Source of the DNA: Betaproteobacteria bacterium HGW-Betaproteobacteria-8
Lineage (GTDB): Bacteria > Pseudomonadota > Gammaproteobacteria > Burkholderiales > Methylophilaceae
Direction of reading: 5' to 3'
Length of the DNA stretch: 19,465 nucleotides
Assembly (NCBI GenBank): GCA_002842135.1
Contig: PHCD01000026.1
Location: 1-19,465, forward strand
Program-made: the position numbers and the translations under genes
The notes under the pieces: generated by a model
Databases searched by the model: none
What the model was told of the DNA's origin: nothing
Seen by the model: the letters and a program-made list of their open reading frames with translations, nothing else
Shown: in pieces, positions 1 through 7,900 of the stretch
Layout: each line of letters begins with the position of its first letter
Numbering within the stretch: position 1 is the first letter of the stretch

Positions 1-46
1 TGCCGCCGATGGTGACTGGGTTGCCCTTGAGTGTGACGGTTGCCAT
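1..46 (-). CDS. tpx: Thiol peroxidase (Tpx), N-terminal fragment
   Basis: Only the first 15 codons lie in the window; the gene continues beyond the left edge. Reading the minus strand from an ATG at 46-44 gives MATVTLKGNPVTIGG. This matches the usual N-terminus of Tpx-type atypical 2-Cys peroxiredoxins, which have a short beta strand and a GNPV motif just before the catalytic domain. A good Shine-Dalgarno, AGGAG, lies at 57-53, six bases before the start. Tpx reduces hydrogen peroxide and alkyl hydroperoxides with electrons from thioredoxin. The catalytic cysteines are outside the window, so the call rests on the N-terminal signature alone. No promoter could be assigned confidently in the 40 bases between the start and the stem-loop at 89-121. 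Confidence 0.7.
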   Translation of the reverse strand, partial: MATVTLKGNPVTIGG

Positions 47-88
47 GTCGATCTCCTTTTTTTAAGCATGGTTATTGAAAGTACAAAT

Positions 89-121
89 GGAAAACGCCCC
101 CAATCAGAGAGCGTTTTCTTT
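89..121. terminator. Bidirectional-type stem-loop terminator candidate
   Basis: GAAAACGC (90-97) and GCGTTTTC (111-118) form a perfect 8-bp stem around a 13-nt loop. The A-rich 5' arm and T-rich 3' arm are typical of intrinsic terminators readable in either direction. On the plus strand the stem is followed by TTT; on the minus strand by CATTTG. The only upstream gene that could use it is the minus-strand FIST gene ending at 418, from which it is now separated by the 142-412 element. Without that element the stem-loop would sit about 25 nt after the FIST stop, a normal position. Confidence 0.5.
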
Positions 122-141
122 GGTGCTGTATGTCAGTAGGT

Positions 142-412
142 TAGGGCGTGTTCACACTAAATTCGCGTTTGCGACGGGGGCGATTTGGGATGCCATCCGC
201 GAAGCAGGACGCGCAGAATTGCAGGCCACTTCAAGCGGCTTGCGACAAAGGAGGGTGCCCAAATCACCCCCGTCCCGAAGGGTTGCCAAGATAACGCGTG
301 TCTGCTGCGTTGCAAGGCTTGCGAATGGAACGACCATTTGCCGCGCCTCGCGCCTTGCATCCATCGTGTTATCTTGGCAACGCATACGTGAATTTAGTGT
401 GAACACGCCCTA
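142..412. mobile_element. MITE-like non-autonomous element with three-way-junction symmetry
   Basis: The ends are 32-bp inverted repeats, 142-173 and 381-412, identical at 30 of 32 positions. Both begin TAGGGCGTGTTCACACTAAA. The outermost bases are TA on each side, consistent with a duplicated TA target. That is typical of IS630/Tc1-type and some IS5-family (IS427-like) transposases, so the core would be 144-410 (267 bp). Two further inverted repeats fill the interior: 173-189 with 258-274 (16/17) and 282-298 with 365-381 (16/17). The three stems abut almost exactly. The second internal arm continues with pairings 311-318/352-359 (8/8) and 321-328/334-341 (7/8 plus a G-U). Short open frames inside are in several phases with no transposase motif, so I regard it as non-coding. 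Mobility is inferred from structure; no second copy is in the window. Confidence 0.7.
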
Positions 413-417
413 GTCTA

Positions 418-1578
418 TCATCCCAATAGATTCTCGGTCAGGTAACCGATGGTCATGGTCTGATTGTGCAGCACACTGTCCGTGGTGTTGGGGCGTGGCG
501 CCAATTCACCGTAAGAATAAAAGCCGGTGAGTGCGGTTTGCGGCCCAAGGATCTGCTGCACCATCTTGATTTCGTCAGAGACTTGTTCTGCCATCACGCC
601 TTTGCGACCAACACAACTGACGCAAATGGCCAAGCCTGGCTGATTGGTAACTCCTGGTTTTAATCCGTCAGTTACCAGATGTGCCGCCCCGCCTGCACCT
701 TCTACCAGGCGGTCATGATTGGTCTGGCACAGGCGGACGGTTTCGCCTTCTTCGACGTTGCCGGCGAAAGTCAGGCTGTTGTTGGCAGGGTCAACCGCCA
801 GCAAGGTTCTGATCTTTTCAACATCGCGTTTGCCTTCTTCGATGATGGCCAGCGGGAATTTCAAGCCGCTGCCCGGCAGGCCCTTGGCGTATGCATCGCC
901 AATATACATGCGGTAGAGCGGCAGCGCTGGTTTGCCATCCATTTCATAGACAACGTTCTTGACTGAGCGAGTGATCTTGCGTGGCGGACCATAGGGTTTC
1001 CAGCCACCGAGTGCACCACTTGAAGTGACCAGGTTGTTGCCGTAAAGGCCGACCGCAATCACCAGGTTATCGGAAATCACATCGTTGAATAGTTGTAGGG
1101 TTTTGACAAATGCCCCGCCGTCGCCAGCCAGGCCACCGACAATCGGGATGTCGCCCAGTACGCTCTGGAAGCCGAGCAGCAGTTCCGAACCGTTCACATT
1201 GAGGCCGTCGGAGAATACAAGCACCGTCCGCAGGCTGTCTGCTGCGAGTTGTTTTGCAAGGCCTGCCGCGGTTTCAAAAGAATTCTGCATGCCGCTCATC
1301 TTGACGTGTGTCACACGCTGCATGGTTTTTTCCCAGAGGATGGCGGTAATTTGCAGACTGTCGTCATAAACGCCACTCGGGTTGATTTCACCAGAAGTGG
1401 TGCAGCCAATAATTTGGGCAGTTGGATAACGATCCTTAAGAAAGCTGGCGAGCTTGCCTTCCGAGAAACGCTTTACTGAACCGAATACCAGAACCAGGTT
1501 GGCGTTGGGCAAAGGAGATGCGCTAGGTAAATCCTTCAATGCCATTTTAGGAGAAACGGATTCTTGACGAATGAGCAT
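418..1578 (-). CDS. FIST N/C-domain sensory protein
   Basis: A 386-residue soluble protein with no signal peptide or membrane segment. The N-terminal half carries typical FIST_N features: the strand LVLVFGS, then IIGCTTSGEI at about residues 56-65, a VLVFSDG strand and a GGLAGDG turn near 150. The C-terminal half, with an IGDAYA segment and an FYSYGELAP motif near 355, fits FIST_C. FIST modules are predicted small-ligand sensors found near chemotaxis and two-component genes; the ligand is generally unknown. The ATG at 1578 is preceded by AAGGGA (1593-1588), about nine bases away. Met12 has no ribosome site, so the longer start is preferred. The gene diverges from the pilGHIJL chemosensory operon across a 272-bp gap, suggesting a link to pilus signalling, though that is inference. 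A mobile-like element begins six bases past its stop codon. Confidence 0.85.
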   Translation of the reverse strand: MLIRQESVSPKMALKDLPSASPLPNANLVLVFGSVKRFSEGKLASFLKDRYPTAQIIGCTTSGEINPSGVYDDSLQITAILWEKTMQRVTHVKMSGMQNSFETAAGLAKQLAADSLRTVLVFSDGLNVNGSELLLGFQSVLGDIPIVGGLAGDGGAFVKTLQLFNDVISDNLVIAVGLYGNNLVTSSGALGGWKPYGPPRKITRSVKNVVYEMDGKPALPLYRMYIGDAYAKGLPGSGLKFPLAIIEEGKRDVEKIRTLLAVDPANNSLTFAGNVEEGETVRLCQTNHDRLVEGAGGAAHLVTDGLKPGVTNQPGLAICVSCVGRKGVMAEQVSDEIKMVQQILGPQTALTGFYSYGELAPRPNTTDSVLHNQTMTIGYLTENLLG

Positions 1579-1758
1579 ACGATTTTTTCCCTTGAGGCCG
1601 CCTTCTTCGCGGCATTTATTATCAATTGTAGTTATCAGGAATGATTTTGCTTAGAGATAATGCAAAGGGTGCCAAAGCAAAACTATCCAATTTAATTTTC
1701 ACTAATTTAACCCCTTTGTTACATGAATGACAACTTAATGCTATTATTTTTTTGAATG
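1579..1758. other. AT-rich divergent intergenic region (FIST / pilG)
   Basis: This part of the 272-bp gap holds no credible gene. It is clearly more AT-rich than the flanking coding DNA. It contains the FIST leader hairpin (1597-1613), a direct repeat TTATCA (1619-1624, 1632-1637) and a direct repeat AATTTAA (1689-1695, 1704-1710). I could not assign a convincing sigma70 promoter for the FIST gene. A GATAAT on the minus strand (1622-1617) is a possible -10 but lacks a good -35. A TGGCAC..TTGC string at 1660-1674 resembles a sigma54 site but has the wrong spacing. Confidence 0.5.
1597..1613 (-). promoter_or_regulatory. Hairpin in the FIST gene leader
   Basis: GCCGC (1597-1601) and GCGGC (1609-1613) form a 5-bp GC stem with a 7-nt loop, ending four bases before the Shine-Dalgarno-like AAGGGA of the FIST gene on the minus strand. 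It could affect ribosome access or mRNA stability. It has no T-run in the right place, so it is not a terminator. Short GC hairpins also arise by chance. Confidence 0.3.
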
Positions 1759-1788
1759 TTGCACACAAATTAAATCTCTATATAGAAT
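1759..1788 (+). promoter_or_regulatory. Sigma70-type promoter for pilGHIJL
   Basis: TTGCAC (1759-1764) matches the -35 consensus at four of six positions. It is followed after 18 bases by TAGAAT (1783-1788), or after 16 bases by TATAGA (1781-1786). The site lies about 65-90 bases upstream of the pilG start in AT-rich DNA. The predicted transcript starts near 1795 and includes the whole paired leader at 1807-1854. This is a sequence-only call. Confidence 0.5.
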
Positions 1789-1806
1789 AGTGCCAGCAAA
1801 CAAACG

Positions 1807-1854
1807 TCACCCTGACTATTCAGGGGAGGCGATAATAAAAGGGGATCAGGGTGA
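1807..1854 (+). promoter_or_regulatory. pilG leader with two mutually exclusive pairings
   Basis: CCCTGA (1810-1815) can pair with TCAGGG (1820-1825) to make a compact 6-bp hairpin with a 4-nt loop. The same bases, within TCACCCTGA (1807-1815), are perfectly complementary over 9 bp to TCAGGGTGA (1846-1854). That segment spans the GTG start codon of pilG, just after its AGGGG ribosome site. The first fold leaves the start free and the second hides it, as in a translational switch. Whether either fold matters in the cell is unknown, and no known riboswitch class is recognised. Confidence 0.4.
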
Positions 1855-2261
1855 GTCTAGACAATCTAGATGGCGTGAAAGTGATGGTCATTGATGATAG
1901 CAACACCATCCGTCGTAGCGCTGAGATATTCCTTAAGCAAGCTGGCTGCGAAGTGATACTGGCCGAAGATGGATTTGACGCACTGTCAAAAATTGCCAGT
2001 CATTTGCCTGAAGTCATCTTCGTTGACATCATGATGCCACGTCTTGATGGCTATCAAACCTGTTCCCTCATTAAACGAAATTCAAGATTCAAATCAACCC
2101 CAGTCATTATGCTGTCCAGCAAGGACGGTGTTTTTGATCGTGCACGTGGCCGTATGGTCGGTTCCGATCAATACCTTACCAAACCATTCACCCAGGAATC
2201 CCTGATAGAGGCAGTCAGGACTTATGCATCTTCAGGATCTCAATCACAAGAGGCGGATTAA
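1851..2261 (+). CDS. pilG: Type IV pilus response regulator PilG
   Basis: A 136-residue stand-alone CheY-like receiver. The acidic pocket is D15-D16 (MVIDDS), the phosphoacceptor is D59 (FVDIMMPRLDG), the switch serine lies in MLSSKDG near 89, and the conserved lysine is K111 (LTKPF). The segment VGSDQYLTKPF is typical of PilG. In Pseudomonas, PilG receives phosphate from the PilL/ChpA kinase and promotes pilus extension. The start is a GTG at 1851, with AAAGGGG six bases upstream. No in-frame ATG gives a full receiver fold, since the first internal one (residue 12) would remove strand beta1. It is the first gene of the operon and ends three bases before pilH. The leader may control its translation through the paired segments at 1807-1854. 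Confidence 0.93.
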   Translation: MSLDNLDGVKVMVIDDSNTIRRSAEIFLKQAGCEVILAEDGFDALSKIASHLPEVIFVDIMMPRLDGYQTCSLIKRNSRFKSTPVIMLSSKDGVFDRARGRMVGSDQYLTKPFTQESLIEAVRTYASSGSQSQEAD

Positions 2262-2264
2262 CTC

Positions 2265-2630
2265 ATGGCTATAGAAACAATTATGGTAGTTGATGATTCG
2301 GAAACAGATCGATTCTTATTGACAGAAATACTGGAAGCAGCCGGTTATAAAGTGATTGGGGCTGCAAGTGGAGAAGAGTGTCTGGCCAAGGTGGAAGAAA
2401 CACCTCCGGACATGGTGCTGATGGATGTCATTATGCCGGGACTGAACGGTTTCCAGACGACACGGGCGCTCTCCAAGAATCCTCAGACGGCACATATTCC
2501 GGTGATTGTCTGTACAGGCAAGGAGCAGGCAACAGACCGCATGTGGGCGCTGAGACAAGGTGCGAAGGACAGTATCATCAAGCCGGTAGTGGCTGATGAA
2601 TTGTTGGGCAAGATCAAGGAACTCGGCTAG
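2265..2630 (+). CDS. pilH: Type IV pilus response regulator PilH
   Basis: A 121-residue single-domain receiver with acidic residues D10-D11 (VVDDSE), phosphoacceptor D54 (LMDVIMPGLNGFQ), switch threonine T84 (VCTGKE) and lysine K106 (IIKPV). The DRMWALRQGAKD helix is characteristic of PilH. In the Pseudomonas Pil-Chp pathway PilH opposes or drains signal through PilG and is linked to PilT-driven retraction. The gene starts with ATG three bases after pilG. AAGAGG about nine to ten bases upstream, inside the end of pilG, serves as ribosome site. Its stop codon TAG is immediately followed by the pilI ATG, indicating coupled translation. Confidence 0.92.
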   Translation: MAIETIMVVDDSETDRFLLTEILEAAGYKVIGAASGEECLAKVEETPPDMVLMDVIMPGLNGFQTTRALSKNPQTAHIPVIVCTGKEQATDRMWALRQGAKDSIIKPVVADELLGKIKELG

Positions 2631-3152
2631 ATGGCCAGAACCAAGCTTAATCTTCATGCGTACCAGCAGGATATTCTTGCGCGCCTGAAGTTCTCGGTTG
2701 AGAACGCCAATACCAAGGCAGTATCCAAGCTTGGTGTCACGATCAACGGCTATAACTGGCTGATTGCGTTGGATGACGTGAGTGAGGTTTTGCCTTTGCC
2801 GGAAATCACGCGTGTGCCACAGACGCAATCCTGGTTCATGGGTATGGCCAATGTTCGCGGCAATTTGTATGCGCTGAGCGATTTGGCCAGTTATCTGGGC
2901 TATCCTGCGACAAAAATCGACAGTGATAGCCGTATTTTGCTGGTGCACCCGAAATTCGATACGAATGCAGGCTTGCTGGTGGAACGTCTCGTAGGCCTGC
3001 GTTCCTCAGAGGATATGGACAGGCAGGACGATATTGGCGAACAGGCCCTCTGGTATGTCAATCAGTATAAAGATGCCAATAATGAAACCTGGCATGAGAT
3101 GGATATTGGCAAGTTGCTGAATCAGCATGAATTTATGCAGGTTGCAGCCTGA
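2631..3152 (+). CDS. pilI: CheW-like adaptor PilI
   Basis: A 173-residue soluble CheW-domain protein. The domain starts near residue 40 (KLGVTINGYNWLIAL), continues through VSEVLPLPEITRVPQTQSWF, and includes the GMANVRGNLYALSDL core at about 73-87. That core is the CheW/PilI hallmark. It is expected to couple the receptor PilJ to the kinase PilL. The start ATG abuts the pilH stop codon, with AAGGA at 2616-2620 ten bases upstream. The length agrees with PilI of other proteobacteria (about 175-180 residues). An 82-base gap follows before pilJ. Confidence 0.92.
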   Translation: MARTKLNLHAYQQDILARLKFSVENANTKAVSKLGVTINGYNWLIALDDVSEVLPLPEITRVPQTQSWFMGMANVRGNLYALSDLASYLGYPATKIDSDSRILLVHPKFDTNAGLLVERLVGLRSSEDMDRQDDIGEQALWYVNQYKDANNETWHEMDIGKLLNQHEFMQVAA

Positions 3153-3234
3153 TGCTGAATGGTATGAAAATCGGTACTTAACCATAAATCCTTAACCATG
3201 AAACAGACAATATTTAAAATTGGGAGTAATTCAG
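3153..3234 (+). other. pilI-pilJ intergenic spacer with a 9-bp direct repeat
   Basis: CTTAACCAT occurs at 3177-3185 and again at 3191-3199, 14 bases apart. No clear promoter or terminator is visible. The only other feature is the pilJ ribosome site GGGAG at 3222-3226. The repeat spacing (little more than one helical turn) could suit a dimeric protein, but it may be chance. Confidence 0.3.
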
Positions 3235-4878
3235 ATGGCCCTCGATAAGGCAAAAATTGGCGAGTTGGTAGCAAAGCTGAAAGCCTGGTTCAAGCCAGCC
3301 GCTAAACCGGTTGCAGGTTCGGAAGCCGGTGGTCGACGATTACTGCCGATTTTCATTTTGCTGGCATTCGTTGTGAGTACGGTAACTGCGGTGCTTGGGT
3401 TTACCCAGACACGCAAGGATGCTGATTTCACAAAGGGTGTAGGTGACGTGCAGGTCTTCGTGCAGCAAATGGTCCGGGATGTGTTGCTTCTGAACCAGGG
3501 CGACCAGTATGCTGCAAGCCGTATCAAGGCCGCCGAGTCCCGTGTCTCGCAAGGTATTGCTACCATGAAGCAGGCCTTTGGGGGTTCTTCCAGCGACAGC
3601 ATGAATAAGTTGGGGGCTGCCTGGGACAAGTTGCGTACTCAGGCGACTCCCATGGTCGGTGGCGGTGCCAGCCAGTCTGCCATGGAAGACCTGGCCGCGC
3701 AGAGTGACGGAATTCTTGCCACATCGCGTGAAATCATTGACCTTCACAACCGCTCAAGTCTGGCTACACGCTGGCTGATTGCCGCATTCGTCGCCGGTTT
3801 GATTGCCTTGATACTGATTGTTGTGAACGGCCGCAAGCAAGCGGAAGCGGAACATTTACGTTCCGAGAGAATTGAGGCCGCCAACGTGGAAAACCAGGAG
3901 GCGGTTCTGAACCTGCTGGACGAAATGGGTGACCTGGCGGACGGTGACTTGACCGTGAAGGCGCAGGTGTCTGAAAACATCACCGGCGCGATTGCTGACT
4001 CCATTAACTATACGATCGACAGCTTGCGAGACCTGGTTACCGAGATTAACCGTGCGACCGAGCAGGTGAACCAGGCAACCGCGCAGGCGCAGGAAACTTC
4101 CAGTTCGCTGCTGGCTGCTGCGGAAGAACAGTCCAAGCAGATTACAGAAACCGGTGAAGCGGTTAACAATATGACACGTTCGATTCTGGAAGTATCCAGC
4201 AACGCCGGTCAGGCTTCCCAGGTGGCGCAACGTTCCCTGCAGGCTGCTACGCAAGGTGCGCAGGCAGTGCAGAACACGATTGCAGGTATGAACGAAATTC
4301 GTACACAGATCCAGGAGACTTCCAAACGTATTAAACGTCTGGGTGAAAGCTCGCAGGAAATTAGTGAAATCGTGGAACTGATTTCCGACATTACCGAACA
4401 GACGAATATTCTGGCGCTGAATGCTGCGATTCAGGCGGCGTCAGCCGGTGAAGCGGGCCGAGGCTTTACGGTGGTTGCGGAAGAAGTTCAGCGGCTGGCG
4501 GAACGCTCCTCCGAAGCGACCAAACAGATTAGCGCGATTGTGAAGACCATTCAGACCGACACCAACAGCGCGGTGGCCGCGATGGAAAAGAGCACTGAGG
4601 GTGTGGTCGAAGGGGCCAGACTGTCAGATGCTGCGGGTCAGGCATTGAACGAAATTGAAACCGTTACCAATAACCTGGCGCAACTGATTGGCGCGATTTC
4701 TACTGCGACTGAAGCGCAGACAGAAGTGGCTGCAACGGTGAGCCGAAACATGCAGCAGATTCAGAATATTACGTCGCAGACGACCGAAGGCACCAAGTCA
4801 ACTGCAAGTTCGATTGGTCAGTTGACCGGCCTGGCAGAAGAATTACGCGGGTCTGTTGCTGGTTTCAAACTGTCTTAA
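3235..4878 (+). CDS. pilJ: Type IV pilus methyl-accepting chemotaxis protein PilJ
   Basis: A 547-residue membrane receptor. A basic cytoplasmic N-tail (1-35) is followed by TM1 at about 36-56 and a periplasmic sensor segment of only about 120 residues (57-178). TM2 follows at about 179-198, a HAMP region at about 199-270, then the long coiled-coil MCP signalling hairpin. The tip, around 383-420, contains [18 protein letters not shown], the conserved CheA/CheW contact site. P. aeruginosa PilJ is larger (about 680 residues) with two periplasmic PilJ modules; here there appears to be one. The C-terminus ends VAGFKLS with no tethering pentapeptide for CheR/CheB. The ATG at 3235 is chosen because GGGAG lies eight bases upstream. 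The in-frame TTG at 3220 would overlap that ribosome site. Confidence 0.92.
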   Translation: MALDKAKIGELVAKLKAWFKPAAKPVAGSEAGGRRLLPIFILLAFVVSTVTAVLGFTQTRKDADFTKGVGDVQVFVQQMVRDVLLLNQGDQYAASRIKAAESRVSQGIATMKQAFGGSSSDSMNKLGAAWDKLRTQATPMVGGGASQSAMEDLAAQSDGILATSREIIDLHNRSSLATRWLIAAFVAGLIALILIVVNGRKQAEAEHLRSERIEAANVENQEAVLNLLDEMGDLADGDLTVKAQVSENITGAIADSINYTIDSLRDLVTEINRATEQVNQATAQAQETSSSLLAAAEEQSKQITETGEAVNNMTRSILEVSSNAGQASQVAQRSLQAATQGAQAVQNTIAGMNEIRTQIQETSKRIKRLGESSQEISEIVELISDITEQTNILALNAAIQAASAGEAGRGFTVVAEEVQRLAERSSEATKQISAIVKTIQTDTNSAVAAMEKSTEGVVEGARLSDAAGQALNEIETVTNNLAQLIGAISTATEAQTEVAATVSRNMQQIQNITSQTTEGTKSTASSIGQLTGLAEELRGSVAGFKLS

Positions 4879-4926
4879 GGTGTTGTCCGGAAGCTCGCTA
4901 AATCATCATGAATATATGGGGTAATT

Positions 4927-7900
4927 GTGGCTGAAGAATTCGATATCGGGCCACTCACTTGGGTAAAAGACGAGATTGACCAGGCGCTGAAAAGTGTACT
5001 GGAGAATCTGGAGTCTTTTGCGGCCAATCCCGGCGATACTTCGGTATTGCGGTTTTCCCAGACACACCTTTTTCAGGTCAGTGGCGCTCTCGATATGGTT
5101 GGGCTGCAAGGCTGCAAAAGGTTTTGCGCAGAAATCGAGAAGGTTCTTGCCAAGCTTGAAAAAGGCAATGCCCCAGCTTCTGCTGAGACTATCGATGTCC
5201 TGAAGCAGGCTATCCATACACTGGATCACTATCTGCAAAGACTGCTGGGTGGCTCGCCGGATACGCCTATGCTGTTGTTCCCCATGCTGAAGACATTGTC
5301 TGAGCTGCATGGAGAATCTGTGGCGGAATCCGAGCTGTTTTTCCCGGATACATCCATCCGGGCCCCGAAGAATATTCCCACTGATGATATAGAAGAAGAC
5401 AAAGTTCCTTCTCTGGTTGGCAAGCAGCGAGTGGCCTTCCAGACGGCCTTGCTGAACTGGCTCAAAACCTCCAGTGCGGAAAGTTTGGAAGCCATGCGCG
5501 AGGCGCTGGAAAATGTACAGAAAACACAAAAACAGGCGGCACAAAAAACTTTCTGGTGGTTGTCCTCCGTGTTTACTGAAGCGCTGGCTCAGCCTGCGAT
5601 TGCCGGCTACGGCCCAGTCAAACTACTTTGTCGTCAGATTGATCAGCAACTGCGCAACCTGGCTCAGGGTGGCAGCAAACCAGGCAGTAATCTGCTGCGC
5701 GACATGCTGTTTTACATCGCGCAGAGTGAGCCTTCGACTGAACGCATCAAACAGACAAAGGTCCTGTTTGAGCTGGATACTTTGCTACCGTCAAGCGGCG
5801 AAGCCGATGCGGCACTGGTAGAGCTCAGCGATGAAGATCTGCTGATTTTCAGCAATCTCAAGGAACTGGTCGCCAACCTGAAAAACAGTTGGGCGGCAAT
5901 TGCTGAAGGCAATAAAGAGGAGCTGTCGGTGTTCCTTAATCAGCTTGGCGATGCTGTGATTGGTTCGCAGAAGCTTAGTGAGCCTGCGCTACCGGAACTG
6001 TTTGAAACACTGCATGGCCTGTCGAGTGCCATTCAGGATGAACCTGAAAAATATCCAGAACGGGTCTATGTAGAGGTGGCTGCCAGCCTCAATCTGCTGC
6101 AGGATATATTTGCCGACCAGCAGGCATTTGATCGTAAGACTGTCCAGCAGATGCATGAACAGATTCAGCACTTGCGGGACATATTGAGCGGTGATGTTTC
6201 TGCAGAACTGATTTCCAGTCATCTGGATGAAGGTACGCTGCTGGCAATGGCCCAGCAGATCAAGGATGCGCTGCAGTTGGTGGAACAATCCCTTGATACC
6301 TTCTTCCGCAATCCTGCAGACCGTGATGTCCTGAAGGCTGTAAGCAAGCCGCTTGATCAGGTCGTTGCGGCCTTTGATATGCTGGATATGCCCATACCTA
6401 CGAGAATTGCATCGGCCTCCGCCAGGCTGGTTGAGCATTTCCATGAGAAGCCTGCCCTCAGCAAAGAAAGCGAGCAGCAGCAGTTCGAGCTGGTCGCTGA
6501 AAGCCTGAGCATGCTGGGCTTCTTCGTAGACGAATTCCCGAGAATGCGGCCGGAAGCGCTGGCAGCACTTGATGCGGCATTGTCACGTCTGGAAACTGCG
6601 CTGGAAAGCCAGGCTGTCGAAGATACCGCTGCAGTGGCAGATGAAGCGCCGGTTGCCGCTGAATCCATCCCGGCTGGAACTGCACAGCCTCAAGTTGAAA
6701 AGACCGAAAGCAAGCCGGCAGTCAGGATAGTTGATCCGGAGATACTGGAGATATTCATTGCTGAGGCCGAGGAAGTCTTGGCCAGTGTCGCTCAGCACCT
6801 GCAGGCCTTGCGCGTTAATAGCACCGATCGTGAGGCTCTGGCTGAGGTCCGGCGTGGATATCACACGCTTAAAGGTAGCGGGAGAACAGTAGGTCTCGAT
6901 GCGTTGGGGGAAATTGCCTGGGCAGTGGAGAAACTGCTGAATCTCGTCATTGAGAATGGCGTGGTGCCTAGTGCGAACCAGTTGGCCTTTGTTGAGAAAA
7001 CCAGCGCAGCTTTCTCAAGCTGGGTTGCTGAGCTGCAGGAGAAGGGTGCCTGCGAGCCGGAGTTTAAAGCATGGCAGACTGAAGCACAGGCGCTGGAAGC
7101 AGAGTCAAGCAAACAGAAGCCAGCAGCAGAAGCTGCAGAAGTGTTGATCGGCGGTACCAGGAAAATCAGCCGTGCGCTGTTTAATATTTTCCTGGGTGAA
7201 GCGAAGCAGCATCTGGAAACCCTCAAGGCTGAGCATGTAAAACTGGAGTCCAATCCGACAGGCTTGCCAAGCAGCACATTGATTCGATCCGCGCATACAT
7301 TGGCCAGTAATGCTGGGGCGACAGGCTTTAAATCCATCTCGGATTTATCTCGAGCCCTGGAAAATTGGCTGGATATCTTCCCAGGCGAATGGGAGGCCAA
7401 GTCCTTGACCCTGCTGGGGAATGTTGTCAAGTCGCTCGCCGACATGATGGAGAAGGTTGAAGCGCTGGTAGAACCGAAGCGTGCTACGGCATTGCTGACG
7501 GCACTTAAAAAGGCTACCGAGAAGGCCGGTCTTTCCGCAGCAACAGAAGCGCCAGCCCAAGTTGCAGTAGAGTCTGAGCTTGCAGCTACACCGGAAGAAA
7601 CTGTGGTTCCGCCGGAAGAGATAGTTGCCCAGGTTGAGATTGAACAAGCTGATGTTGGCGATTCCATCGTAGTCAGCAGCCCGCTGGATCAGGAGCTGTT
7701 GACGATATTCACTGAAGAAGCTCGTGAACTGATCCCTCAGATCGGTAACGAACTGCGCGCCTGGCGCAGGGCGCCGGATGAGTCCAATCATCCTGATGCC
7801 TTGCAACGTGCGCTCCATACACTCAAAGGCAGTGCCCGCATGGCCGGGCAGGCAGAATTGGGCAATGTCGTCCATAACATGGAAGACCGGGTTATCCAGT

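Noticed and set aside
152..413. Short open frames on both strands inside the inverted-repeat element (up to 112 codons, some starting just upstream)
   Set aside because: They run in several phases through palindromic DNA, lack ribosome sites and conserved motifs, and are explained by the element's symmetry.
1660..1674. Sigma54-like string TGGCAC-CCT-TTGC on the minus strand upstream of the FIST gene
   Set aside because: A sigma54 site needs five bases between TGGCAC and TTGC so that GG and GC fall 12 bp apart. Here there are only three, putting them 10 bp apart.
2316..2948. 210-codon minus-strand open frame opposite pilH/pilI
   Set aside because: It spans two well-supported overlapping genes on the other strand, has no ribosome site and no recognisable domain. 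It is a shadow of biased codon use.
6861..7667. 268-codon minus-strand open frame opposite pilL
   Set aside because: It is rich in Ser/Ala with low-complexity composition, as expected for the antisense of the Glu/Ala-rich Hpt linkers. PilL is unambiguous here.
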